Below are positions 12,501 to 23,981 of a stretch of DNA of 64,000 nucleotides, one piece after another. The position numbers and the translations under genes were made by a program. Source of the stretch: Paramecium pentaurelia (lineage: Eukaryota > Ciliophora > Oligohymenophorea > Peniculida > Parameciidae); NCBI GenBank assembly GCA_905183005.1, contig CAJJDO010000064.1:2695-66694 (forward strand), read 5' to 3'. Each line of letters begins with the position of its first letter. Position 1 is the first letter of the stretch. The notes beneath the pieces were generated by a model. That model saw only the letters and a list, made by a program, of their open reading frames with translations. It did not search any database and had not been told where the DNA came from.

Positions 12501-14172
12501 TTAAATCTGAGCAAGACAATTCTTTACAAGAATTATTCAACCAACCACATTTTTTGGATACAAAAATATATAATGGATTTCCATTTTCATCGTTTTTATC
12601 AAAAGTCCTTACTCTAGCTTGATTTGCTAAACAAATTGATTTTTTCTTAAATTCACTACAATTTGAATTACTAGTACAAATAGGTTACCATGAACAATTA
12701 TTAGTACCTTCACAACTTTATTATTTAACAGTCAAATCACAAGTAGTTTATGAAACACATCCCGATCCAGTAGTAACACAATTAGTGAAATAATTTGCAC
12801 AAAGAGGATTAGTATTTAAATTGGTTGCTGCTTAAGTACAATCTCTAGCAACACAGTTGGTTCCAGTCTTCCATGTACATTTACCTTCAGATCCAACTCT
12901 TGATTAACAACTAGTAGCATCACCATCATAAGTAGCACAAGATTTCAAATTAGTTTTTGTAACACATCCTTTTCCTGTAGTTACACATCCAATTTAATAT
13001 TTATTACAAGCATCATCAGTTGTAGTTGTATCTGGAGCTTCATCACAAACTTTTGGTAAGCAAGAAGCCTCAGTAGTTGTACTTGTTCCTTTGCAATATC
13101 CATCAGTACCAATATATACAGCACAAGTTGTGGCAGTACCTTTATATGTATTACAAGCTGTTAATGATGAAACACATGTTTTACCATTTGTTTTGCAGCT
13201 ACTTTAGTATTATTTACAAAGGTCATCGGTATTGAATGTGCCATTTTCACATTTTCTTGCTCTGCACTTAGAACCACCAGCATCACCTTCACAAACACCA
13301 TCTGATCCAATATATCCAACACAAGTAGTATTATCCCCTGAATATGTAGAACATAATGGTTTTGTTGTTGCTAAAACACAACCTTTTCCTGTTGTTATAC
13401 ATCCTTTTTAATAGGCTTTACAATCATCATCAGAACTTAATGATGTTGGAGCATTAAAACATTCCTTTGCCTTACAATTTGTAGTACCAGTAGCTAATTC
13501 ACAGTTTCCATCTGATCCAATAAAAGATTAACATGCTACATCATCTCCTGTATAAGTAGCACATGCAGGTCTTGGTGTATTAACACAACCTTAACCTTTG
13601 GTCACACAACCAGCTAACCAAGCCGAACATTTTTCATCAGTATTTAAGCTAACATCTGCCTCTGAACATGCATAATCTCTACAAGCTCCAGAATTTGTGT
13701 CCCATTTACATTTAAGTATTCCTGAAACACTTGGAGTTGATTCACATTATTATTATGTATATTCTTTGCATTCCTTAGCTTAGATACAAGTATTTCCATC
13801 ACTAACACATAAATAGGATATTGCTTAGCAATTTGTTGTTGTTGTTTAAACATATGCTTGACATCCTGTAAAATGTGTACATTTCATATCAACATAAGCA
13901 CAACCAAATGTTTTAGCACAATTTGTTTCTGGTTTATCAATAAGTTCACAATAAGGTTTGAATGAAGTGACTGGATCAACAGTTGTTTTTTTCTAACATT
14001 TTGCTGGAGTTGTTCCTGATGCCGCCACCCATTCACAAGCTCCTGTCACAGTAGTCTCCTATTCACAATCATTCTGTGATTTTAATTATCCACAGTCATT
14101 ACATTGATTTGAGTGTTTAACTTGTTGTGTTAAGACCATAGCTAAAAAGCAAATGATAATTAAAATTTTCAT
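6577..14172 (-). CDS. Cysteine-rich GPI-anchored surface antigen (immobilization-antigen family)
   Basis: An intron-free gene of 2531 codons, the usual size for Paramecium surface antigens. The chosen Met (14172) opens a signal peptide, MKILIIICFLAMVLTQQ. The mature protein is packed with Cys at regular spacing (CX2-3C and C-X6-12-C patterns) and rich in Thr, Ser and Gly. Imperfect repeats of about 72 residues (roughly residues 170-790, with relatives near 1680-1790) share GCVTxGxGC, CxTYxGD and IGSDGxC. The C-terminus has a small polar segment and a hydrophobic tail (ILSAVSLGILGLMA), as in a GPI-attachment signal. Proteins of this family coat the whole cell and cilia, and only one is normally expressed at a time. 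It is flanked by several kilobases of non-coding and decayed sequence on both sides, so regulatory sequence probably lies in 14173 onward. The family assignment is strong; the serotype cannot be told. Confidence 0.93.
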
Positions 14173-14400
14173 TAAAAATATTTATATAAAAATTCCTAAT
14201 GATGAGAGATTTAAATTAATCTAATGATTAATTTTTTTCAATTTAGTAAATAAGCAATATTTGATTTTTAAATTTAAATCAAAATTATTTAAATGATTAA
14301 ATTGACATCATTATTATTTTTATCTTTTAGAATAATCATCAAGAGTTTTTTCAGCTCAGCTCTAATGATTGCTTGGATGATGATTAGAGTTAAATGTTTA
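14173..14400 (-). promoter_or_regulatory. Upstream region of the surface antigen gene
   Basis: AT-rich sequence directly upstream of the antigen start. Known surface-antigen genes are controlled partly by short upstream regions, so this is where such elements would be expected. No specific motif could be identified by eye, so this is positional inference only. Confidence 0.25.
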
Positions 14401-14479
14401 CCTTTAATAATTTGAAATTTGAACAAAAATTTTCCCTTTGTAAACTTACCATGTAATTCTATTTTTTGTGGTTTACCGA

Positions 14480-14760
14480 GTTAGTTGTTCTTGATGTGAT
14501 CCTGGGTCCAAATGCTTATCATCAGTTTATATACAATTGCTTCAAAAAGCAAATTACTTATGGGTCAAGTATGTTATAATTATAATTTAAGAATAGAAGA
14601 GGCTTATAAATTCCTAAAGGTATCTCCATAATTGTCTGTTGTTGATAATTAGGTTTTAAGTGTATGAGCCCATATATTCAAGAAAATCGGGTATATTGAA
14701 ATTTTGTTTTGTAGATATCATTATAAAACTGATGCAGAGTTTTTAAGGTGTATAAAATGT
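14480..14760 (+). pseudogene. Possible relic of a Pam16/Magmas-like mitochondrial import gene
   Basis: The plus strand reads ILGPNAYHQFIYNCFKK, then in another frame NLRIEEAYKFLKVSP, and after a TGA, HIFKKIGY. Pam16 (the J-like subunit of the mitochondrial import motor) has the same order: xLGxAFxxAY, then EEAxxIL, then YxHLFKxN. The frame breaks and the missing GGSFYLQSK end argue for a relic. The assignment rests on weak eye-made similarity. Confidence 0.22.
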
Positions 14761-14799
14761 ATTATCTTAATATGATGGAAGATGAGATAGCTCTTTAGG

Positions 14800-16340
14800 T
14801 ATTCATTTGAAGTTTTGGAGAAGGGTGGGCTATAATCTTACAATAATAAAAATTATAAATCAAATTCATCAATTTTAAGATGAAAACAAAAATATATCTG
14901 TTGAGAATTGAAGTTATTTGTAAAGTAATCAGAGTACAATTTTCTTTGAAGTTTATTTTATAGAGATAATATAAAAAAATAAAATTCATCTTTATTAAAT
15001 TTAATTATAAGAGAAAATGTTTTAGTTGTTATTAGAAATCAATATTATAAAATTCTATAGTTAAATTCAGTATTGGAAATTTAAACTGTAAAAATAGAAT
15101 CATCAAGTTCTTGGTATAAAATACTTGATCAGCAATGTCTTAATAAAACGTCTTCAATTTCATAAGTCTACTTATATTATTTTATATTTATAATTAGTTA
15201 TGAATTTCCTAAAATATTGTAATATAATGGATTCAAATAATATAAATATATTTTTCAAGTAATTGTTCAAAATTTTATGTATAGGAACTTTTTATTCTAA
15301 AGATCAATAGGTAGAGTATAAAATAATAATTCTTAAATCAATTTATTATTTTTAAGTAACATTTCCTAATTTTTTAAATTAATAAGTTCTTTTATTATTT
15401 TTAAAAACTTTAAATTAATTTTCAAAATCTTATACAATAGAAATATTATCTATCATATTAAGATATACATAATAGTCTAAAACTTTATAATGTTATTATG
15501 GAAATAATTACATCAATAATGTCTTAAATCAAATTATCTATTCAGTTCTTAATAATTGAACAATTTTTATCTAAATTAAAGAATAATAAGATTAAAATAA
15601 AATAAAATAATTTATATATGATTTTAGAAATATTTGAAAAAAATATATTTCCAAAAAACAATTAAATTAGTTTAAATATAATTCTTATAAAGCTATTAAT
15701 TTCACTTTGCAAATAAACTCAAAAACTATATCACAATTTTTTTAATAATATACAATTAAAAAATGCATCATACAAGAGTTTCAACTTTAATTAACTTAAT
15801 TGATAAAATTGTTGATTTTATAAAATTTAGATGTATTTAATTTTTTTATCTAGTTAATTAGTTAAAATTTAGCCATTTTTAATTATTTAACTTATAATAT
15901 ATATTTAATTAAAAGAGCCTAACTTTAATACTAAATTGAAATATATTTTCTTATATTTTTTAATTGCGAGTAAAGCATAACTCTTTTGTTTCTCGTTTCT
16001 TTTGTAATTACTCTTATTTGATTGTATCTTATTCCTTATTTCTTGGAAACTCCATACTCTTTTGGAAAAAATTTAATTATTTTTTGTTTGCATGAATTAA
16101 GGGAGTAATCTATTATCAATATTTTAAGAAAAAGTTTAGAAACAAAGATTTTGCTCCCATTTTTTTTTTGAGGATTACTACATCTAATTATCATACTTCC
16201 CAATTCACAAACAAAAAGCAAATGATTCTTCTTGAGAGAAAAACTGATTGTATAGCTCAATTCTCAAAATTAGGAGAAAATCTTTTAAAGAAAGAATAAT
16301 TTATGAAATCTATATGTTTACTTTAGAAATTTAAATTTAG
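14800..16340. other. AT-rich region without a recognisable gene
   Basis: Homopolymer-rich sequence with frequent TGA on both strands. Short open frames at 14795-14989 and 16036-16260 (minus, standard code) show no motif. Confidence 0.45.
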
Positions 16341-16355
16341 CATAATCATTAAAAA

Positions 16356-17347
16356 TAAATTTTATAAAATACATCATAGATTATCACAAATTAACACATT
16401 TCATGTAGAATGAAAATAATAAAGCTTATTTCATTTATTAGATGGTGGAGTAAAATTCTTTTTTATTAGTGTTTCGCATTTGTGCTTTCCTCTAAATTTA
16501 TCCTAGAAACTATAAATGAAAATTTCCTTTTTTCCAAAACCAATATATAGAATGAAGAGATAACAGCTATTGTATTTTTTCTCTTTTATTATTTACTCAA
16601 AGTAAATGAATTTTGGAAAAGAAAATTAAAATTTGTTAGTATTTAAAATTTTAAAGGAGAATGGAGATATCATTAATCTGTATATCAACAGAATGAAGAA
16701 TTTAATAGTATAAGTATGCATCTATAAAATTTTTATAAAACATGAAAAAGAATACTTACAAAGTCAGTAACTCCAGGGTAAATTATTAATTAAAAAATTA
16801 ACGATTATCCATTAGGATTGCTTGATCAATAATATTTACTTTTAATCCTAAATAAACTAATCGGAGCTTACATTTCACCATTTGAATTAAAAATTGAATT
16901 AAAATGATAAATGTATAAATTGAATGGTTGAATACCAGAAAACTATTTCTTATAACAGTGTGTTTATTCTTATCATTCAATTAAAAATTTAACTTACTAT
17001 CTTAAAAATGATAAATAATTAACTAAAATAAAAATAAAATATTGATGTTAAAATAAATGAGAAAAATCGAATCTATCTATTTATTTATACATATAGAAGA
17101 TAATTTTAACAAATTGCAATACAGGCAAGATAGATGGAGTTGTGAAATTCAGAGTCATCACTTTGTATTAATATGAAATTTTTAGTCAATTAAAAGAGCA
17201 TCTAGTGTTTCTAATGAATACTTACTGACACACTGAATAAGTCAAAAAATATGTTAAGTAATAATAATAATACTTTTTAAGAAAATAATATATAAAATGA
17301 AGCTTTAATAATCTCATACCTATAATGAATATTTTATTTACCAATAA
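16356..17347 (+). repeat. First copy of a 993-bp exact tandem repeat
   Basis: The sequence from 16356 recurs, as far as I can compare it line by line, without a difference from 17349, at a fixed offset of 993 bp. The copy ends immediately before the single N at 17348. It holds no recognisable gene; a 60-codon open frame on the minus strand (16798-16980) is present in both copies and shows no motif. Confidence 0.85.
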
Positions 17348-17348
17348 N

Positions 17349-18340
17349 TAAATTTTATAAAATACATCATAGATTATCACAAATTAACACATTTCATGTA
17401 GAATGAAAATAATAAAGCTTATTTCATTTATTAGATGGTGGAGTAAAATTCTTTTTTATTAGTGTTTCGCATTTGTGCTTTCCTCTAAATTTATCCTAGA
17501 AACTATAAATGAAAATTTCCTTTTTTCCAAAACCAATATATAGAATGAAGAGATAACAGCTATTGTATTTTTTCTCTTTTATTATTTACTCAAAGTAAAT
17601 GAATTTTGGAAAAGAAAATTAAAATTTGTTAGTATTTAAAATTTTAAAGGAGAATGGAGATATCATTAATCTGTATATCAACAGAATGAAGAATTTAATA
17701 GTATAAGTATGCATCTATAAAATTTTTATAAAACATGAAAAAGAATACTTACAAAGTCAGTAACTCCAGGGTAAATTATTAATTAAAAAATTAACGATTA
17801 TCCATTAGGATTGCTTGATCAATAATATTTACTTTTAATCCTAAATAAACTAATCGGAGCTTACATTTCACCATTTGAATTAAAAATTGAATTAAAATGA
17901 TAAATGTATAAATTGAATGGTTGAATACCAGAAAACTATTTCTTATAACAGTGTGTTTATTCTTATCATTCAATTAAAAATTTAACTTACTATCTTAAAA
18001 ATGATAAATAATTAACTAAAATAAAAATAAAATATTGATGTTAAAATAAATGAGAAAAATCGAATCTATCTATTTATTTATACATATAGAAGATAATTTT
18101 AACAAATTGCAATACAGGCAAGATAGATGGAGTTGTGAAATTCAGAGTCATCACTTTGTATTAATATGAAATTTTTAGTCAATTAAAAGAGCATCTAGTG
18201 TTTCTAATGAATACTTACTGACACACTGAATAAGTCAAAAAATATGTTAAGTAATAATAATAATACTTTTTAAGAAAATAATATATAAAATGAAGCTTTA
18301 ATAATCTCATACCTATAATGAATATTTTATTTACCAATAA
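17349..18340 (+). repeat. Second copy of the 993-bp repeat, after the N
   Basis: Same sequence as 16356-17347, ending at CCAATAA, after which unique sequence follows. With an N exactly at the junction, the simplest reading is that two contigs with overlapping ends were scaffolded without merging. A real tandem duplication is possible but less likely. Confidence 0.85.
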
Positions 18341-18915
18341 TTTGATATAGGAACTCAATTTTTTATTTTTCAAATATTTAAGATTTCTATATTGCTTTTA
18401 AAATCAAGTTATGATAATCATTTTATATATAAAACAAAAATAGAAAATTTGAATAGATTTTTCTTTAAATTTTCTCAATCTAACTAATTCAAAAATACAA
18501 TTAAATTTTGTATTGAATAAAACACTGTAGAAAATCAAAAGTATTTGAAAATGAGTGAATGAACGCATATAAATATCAATTACAGAAAATCATGATGAAA
18601 AATTAATGGAGTCGCAATAAAAAGTTAATAAAAAGAATTTAATGTTATCTATTTTAAAACGTTGCATTTTTTTTAGAGCTGAAAGATAAAAGTATTTAAA
18701 GTAAAAAGCTAGGTATTAGAATCAATTCAAAATAGGGAAAATTATATCATATTCGAAGTTAAAATGGTATTTTATTAGTTTCAAATTATGTTTAGAAAAA
18801 TGTAATCAAGACAAGAAAATTAAATTAAATTAAATTAAACATTAGTTGATATCGTTATTATATTAAACCAATATATTGATTTAAATAGGAAATTAAATTA
18901 AAAAAATAATTTATT
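18341..18915. other. AT-rich stretch, no gene seen
   Basis: Neither strand gives a motif. The end next to the tRNA-like gene is an A-run on the plus strand. Confidence 0.4.
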
Positions 18916-18925
18916 AAAAAAAAAA
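18916..18925 (-). terminator. Pol III T-run after the tRNA-Glu-like gene
   Basis: Ten consecutive A on the plus strand give an oligo-T terminator directly downstream of the tRNA on the minus strand. Confidence 0.6.
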
Positions 18926-18999
18926 TTCACCAACCCAAAGACTTGAACTTGGATCTCCACCGTGAGAGGGCGGCATTTTACCTCTAAACTACTTGGTGA
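18926..18999 (-). tRNA. tRNA-Glu (CTC)-like gene with an irregular T arm
   Basis: Read on the minus strand, a perfect 7-bp acceptor stem (TCACCAA with TTGGTGA) encloses a D arm with the AGAGGTA loop. The anticodon stem CCGCC/GGTGG carries the loop CTCTCAC, so the anticodon is CTC (Glu, GAG). The T loop is TTCAAGT. The 3' side of the T arm reads CTTTGGG where CTTGG would complete the stem, that is two extra bases, so it may be a variant or a pseudogene. A run of T follows directly on the transcribed strand (plus-strand A-run 18916-18925), a Pol III terminator. Confidence 0.7.
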
Positions 19000-19000
19000 T

Positions 19001-19510
19001 ATTTAAATAAAGTCCAAAAAACTATAATTTATACTAATTTAGCAAATATTATTGTTTTGTGTTCTACTAAAAGATCATATTCTTATATGCTTACAAAAAT
19101 TATGGAAATCATCCTTTTTTGTAAAATCAATTATGTTTACTTTTTCATGATCACTAGAAAGATGATAAATGTATATTGTGAAAAATTAAAAGCAATATTT
19201 GTCTTAAAATGAAAATTAATGCATTTGTAAATTCAATAAAGATATATAGTCTGTTAGAGGTGTGTATTTCATACTTTCTGCACTTCTATTTAAAAATAAT
19301 AATAATGAACCTTTATTTTTGTTCTCTTTCAAACCACTTTTAAATTTGTTGAAAAACTATTAATTTTATGTTGATTTTATTGTCTAGTTCAATTTTGAAG
19401 GTATTAATTAATAATCTATTTGAATTAAATTTTCACAATAATATTAATAAATTATTCACATTAATTATCAGAATAACAATATATTATATTCACATTAATT
19501 TTATCATAAA
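19001..19510. other. Spacer upstream of the tRNA, no gene seen
   Basis: AT-rich, with no coding motif. It separates the tRNA-like gene from the end of the decayed TPR gene. Confidence 0.4.
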
Positions 19511-20098
19511 TCATTATATGTTGCATTTATTATTATCTTCCTTATTCTTAGAAGTCTTATTTTCAGATTTATTCATTTTATTTGAAATTGAATTGTAATT
19601 TTTCAGTAGAGCATCAATCAATATTTGCCTTAGTTTTTTATCCTAATCTTCTATAATAATCATATCATTATTCTCCTCTAAATATTTTTAAAGTTTTAAA
19701 GAATCTGCTGTTCCTTTCTTCCAATAAGGATCTCTGCTATATTATTCTGAAGAATTTTCTAATAAAGATAATTTTTCCACAAATTATATGAATTTGGATA
19801 TCTGTATTTCCCGTAATCCAGGCTCTTCAAATTTACTTAATTTGATTGCTGCAAATTATATTTCCTTCTCTAATTCAGTAAGAGTTGCTGCAAATATTTT
19901 CATAATATTAATCAAAAGAATTATCCTACTTTTAAACTTAGCTTCCTTTTGATATTCTACTCCATAATCTAATACAGAATTAATAATATTAAATGCTCCT
20001 CCAATAATTGGCAATAGCTCTAAGTTTTTGGATCCAGCTTTCAAAGAATTTTAGATTAAACTTAAGACCTTTTTCTGAAGTACTTTCAACAAAGGCAT
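19511..20098 (-). CDS. Intact 195-codon frame, C-terminal part of a TPR-family protein
   Basis: From Met at 20098 the frame is open to TGA at 19511. It contains LPIIGGAFNIINSVLDYGVE, a segment rich in small and hydrophobic residues, then an amphipathic part with Glu and Lys and a Lys/Asn-rich tail (SKNKEDNNKCN). In Paramecium proteins with TPR repeats a similar hydrophobic, then helical, C-terminal domain follows the repeats, so this is most likely the 3' end of the gene whose damaged 5' part lies at 20190-21075. It could still be translated on its own, but no separate promoter can be seen. Confidence 0.4.
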
Positions 20099-20189
20099 CT
20101 TTATTTACTTAAAATTAATTTTTTGAAATTTCCTAAAGCATGCATATAGAAGTAAAATCTCTAAATAATGATTTATAATATATGAATTA

Positions 20190-21075
20190 ACGCTTATTTT
20201 TAGGTTTTTTCAACTCCTCCATCATAAATTCTATTTAGATATTATCTAAATTCTATATCCTGTTAATAACTTCATTTTATTTTTAAAACTGTTTTTATAA
20301 TTCTTTTAGTTATTATTATATATTTTAGAATTGTTTGATCATATTTTATTGCATTTCTGGTCTCTATGTTTCATTGTTTGGCAAAACTATAACAGTAACT
20401 GATCTTTCTATTCTCTCAACTCTCTCGAAATATTCATTCACTTGATTTTGATCTTATGCAGATGAATTAGGCAGAAGAGATATTTGCTTTTTTGCCTTTA
20501 TGATATCACACTCTATTTCTTCTAAAATTTATAGTTATAATTTTATGAAACATATGTATCTATCTATTAATTCCGTTTAACTTGATCTCCAAGTTACATT
20601 CCTTCAATATTTTTAAAGCTTGAGTGAAATGATAATGCACTTTTTAATATTAAAAATCTTGATAATGCAAATCTCCAATTATTGCGAGATAAGGAGGATT
20701 ACTTGGACATATTTATAAACCAGAAATACAGTCTTTTTTTGTTTTTTTTTACTTTCTCCAAAATAATAAACCTAACATTTGATCAAAATCTCGCTTCTAT
20801 TTATTAGAGCCCTAGAATAGATTGAATTTATTTCAATTTTTTTATTATAATTAAGGGCTTATTTATTTCTAATCTATCTGATCAAATAAAACCCTTTTTT
20901 CAAAATGTTCAATACAACAGTTAAAATAAGCATTACCATCATTTTTATTAATCCTTATCATTTAATTACAATCTATTATTGCTCTATCAATCCGACCTAT
21001 ATCACAAAGAAGAAGAGCTAAGTTTGAAAAGAGTTAGTTGCAATTAATCTTTATCATAATATCTTCATGATTTTT
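20190..21075 (-). pseudogene. Decayed tetratricopeptide-repeat (TPR) protein gene
   Basis: Several minus-strand pieces are typical of TPR units: CDIGRIDRAIIDCNQMI, then YSRALINRSEILIK, then IGDLHYQDFQYQKVHYHFTQ, then a helical linker with LLPNSSAQDQNQVNEYFE. They lie in order but in different frames. The switch after SPQLQQK falls in a run of seven A followed by TTGA, and no GT...AG intron of Paramecium length joins the pieces. Together with 19511-20098 it makes one eroded gene of about 500 codons. Confidence 0.55.
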
Positions 21076-21254
21076 AAAGTTGATTAGGATGAAAATAGAT
21101 GAGAAGATTTAAAAAATGATATTTTTTAAGTAAGTGAAGGAGTTCTGAATTTTAAAGAAGAAATACTTAAATTTTTCAAATTGGATAATTTCTGGATATT
21201 TTTAATAGTTGTAAAATATAGTAGATTTTAATTAAATTTTAAGTTCATCATTGC

Positions 21255-21336
<82 letters not shown>
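21255..21336 (+). repeat. (TTA)n microsatellite, about 27 units
   Basis: An uninterrupted TTA/ATT/TAT repeat of about 82 bp. On the minus strand it is (TAA)n, which would be read as polyglutamine in this genetic code. It lies between the start of the decayed TPR gene and a decayed plus-strand region, with no intact frame running through it. Confidence 0.9.
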
Positions 21337-21344
21337 GGATTCCT

Positions 21345-23130
21345 ATTAAGAAACAACGCATACAATCAATTCTCGAAGGTAGGTAGACTGAAAAAGCTAC
21401 AGATCGTAAACAGATCATATTTTAGTGAGCAAGAAGTCAGAAATTAGATATTGAAAGAATAACATGTAAGGCCTGATCATTTACTAATAGTAGCAATAAT
21501 TGAAATACCTCAAATACAGACTAAAGAATACATAGTTTGATGGTTATTTTCTAAAGACAAAGTTGAATTCTTTGGATTGATGAAGAAACAATCATATTGA
21601 GGTATCAGAAAAGCCTTGATGGAATATTCAGCTGCTTCATGGACTAAAATTGAATAATACGCAAAAACCAAGAGGATTTTGTTAACTATATGGAATAATT
21701 TGATAAGTATCCACACAAAGTTAAATACAAAAACAATAGAATTACCTACCCTGAACGATTTAACAATTTTACAGGTATAGGAATTAAAAAGACAAATGAA
21801 AAGAGATAAAGCAATATCATATGATTGTGTTTCACAAAAATTTATTAAATCCTGCAACCCTCAGCTTCTTCATTAATATAGAAGTAAAACAGTTTACAAA
21901 TCAATAAAAATCTTGGCTGAACTAGCCTGGCCCAAATAAATAAGGTAAACCCAAATATCCAATAAAGTAAAGAATTCAGGCCACTTTTAATATTAAGCCT
22001 AATGTTCAAAATCATGGAGTTGAAGCTTAGGGAAAAGCTAATTACTTATTTGGAAGGAGGCATATTGAATAATTAGATCAAATTTATCAGAGAACTGGGT
22101 ACAAAACTAAATATTTATATGATCGTGGAACAGATCAAAAGAAGTAAAAGGGAGGATTGCTATACAAAGATTAATTTAATAGACTTTTAAAGTTTTTTTA
22201 CACAGTTAATAGGGAGAGATTATATTAAGTCATGAAACTTCTTCATGTATTGGATGAGAAGGGAATAGATTTTCTATAAGCACTACACAGCTTTCTAAAA
22301 GAAGTAAAGCTTATATCTAACTATAAAATAGTGATTTAGTCCTTGTGCTTTGTAAAAGTGCAATTAAAATGGAGGTTATTAATAAATAAAAAAGATTTTT
22401 GAGGAATTTCTTTTAAATTTTCTTTAGACATAATTACTATAAATTAGTTTCCAATATTGTACGAATGCAAATATATTGGATTAAAGTGAAAAATAATGGA
22501 TCGATAAAAGAAAATGAAGATAAATTAAGACAAATAACAAATTACAAAATGTTATACTTGTTTAAAGTTTAAAGAAGAATGGATTTTAAGCAAAAGCTCA
22601 AGTTATTTTTAATATTTATAGGTCCTTACTTTCATAGTGAGCAATTTCAATGATATTTAATCGTTAGTATCTGGCTTAATTACTGCAGAAGCTCAAACGT
22701 AATTTACTAAACAGATTCTGAGATTACCATTTACAAGGCAAATCAGTTTATGAATTTCTTGATTTGGATGTTATCAGCTGAAGAATGTTAAGATGAAATA
22801 AATAATAGAAAATCTATTGTATATTATAATGATTCCATAACAAGTTGAATAGAATCAGCAACTGGAGGAACAAATAATGATCAAGAAACTACTGATAAAA
22901 ACCTTACTAGCAAATTTATCATAAATTTTCAAATTCTAATTTCCTTATTGTAAAACACATAAAATTAGATGCACACACTCATGTGATAAGAGATCATTTC
23001 CATCCTCAACCTAGAAGATTTCGATGAAAAATTATTTAAAGGAAAGGAGGAAAAGAAATTTATAGAAAAGATATAACAAGTGTTGGGCAAACAAAAAGAA
23101 GAAATCATTATATAAGCCCAAAAGGATTGA
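21345..23130 (+). pseudogene. Decayed plus-strand gene or genes of unknown family
   Basis: A chain of coding-like pieces in changing frames: KKQRIQSILEGRQTEKATDR; EDFVNYMEQFDKYPHKVKYK; a long clean frame at about 21940-22399 with NHGVEAQGKANYLFGRRHIE and YLYDRGTDQKKQKGG; DYHLQGKSVYEFLDLDVIS; EECQDEINNRKSIVYYND; and, at about 23000-23130, NLEDFDEKLFKGKEEKKFIE. Breaks are TGA codons or shifts without an intron. I do not recognise a domain. It could be the remains of one gene of about 550 codons or of two. Confidence 0.45.
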
Positions 23131-23981
23131 TATTATGAATGAATAATTTATGTATAATCAATCCCCAGAAATGGGGTTTTATATATTATTATTAGTATTA
23201 TTGATGAAATCAGAAATTTATTTACAAATGAATCATTTTAAATTAAGTTTGTTCTCTTACGAATTTACTTACATCTAATTTCTATTTTGATTACTCAGAT
23301 TATTATTTTAAACCTAAATTAATAAGAATTTAATCATTAAATTTATTAAAATTGTTTATCCTATTATGATGATTTTCTTTTAAATTTAAATTGAATATTA
23401 CTGAAATAAATGCAGTCATTCTTAATTATCTCAACAATATTAGTTAATTTTTGATAAACATAAACCCATTTTATTCAGTTTAGAACTTTTAAAAGTGAAA
23501 TATATAAATTTAAATTTGCCCTGTTTTTAAGGATATTAAATTGTGCTTCAAAATTATACTTATCTAAATGAAATGATACTATATTGCCTAATAAATTTAT
23601 AATACAATAAAGAAATACACATCTTAAAAAAATTTCCCTTTATAGACTTTATTACACTACCCTATTATTGAATTATAAATTAACTCAAATAATTAAATTT
23701 AAGTACCAATTAACCTTGTTCTTAAATCAAGGTGTTGATTCATCTGTATATATGTATATTTTGATTTTTTAATTGTTTAAAATAGGGTAATTTAAAATAA
23801 TTAATTTATCAATTTAAAAATCTCTTCAAGGAAAAAATCCTTAGTACCTTTTTACATAAAACTAACTGATTATTTTTTTAATTATATAAGCAAAAGATTA
23901 AAAGAGTCTTAAAATTTCTAATTACTTTATTCCAAGAATAATTAGGAATAGTCATTTATTTAATAAAAATAAAATAAATTC
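23131..23981. other. Intergenic AT-rich region upstream of the flippase gene
   Basis: No coding motif on either strand. It is the last long gap before the compact gene block begins. Confidence 0.45.

Noticed and set aside
16798..17973. Identical 60-codon minus-strand frames at 16798-16980 and 17791-17973
   Set aside because: They look like a conserved duplicated peptide but are merely both copies of the 993-bp repeat; no motif or start context supports a gene.
21255..21336. TTA repeat as a telomere or CRISPR-like array
   Set aside because: It is a plain trinucleotide microsatellite; Paramecium telomeres are G-rich (GGGGTT/GGGTTT) and there are no spacers. No CRISPR array is expected or seen in the window.
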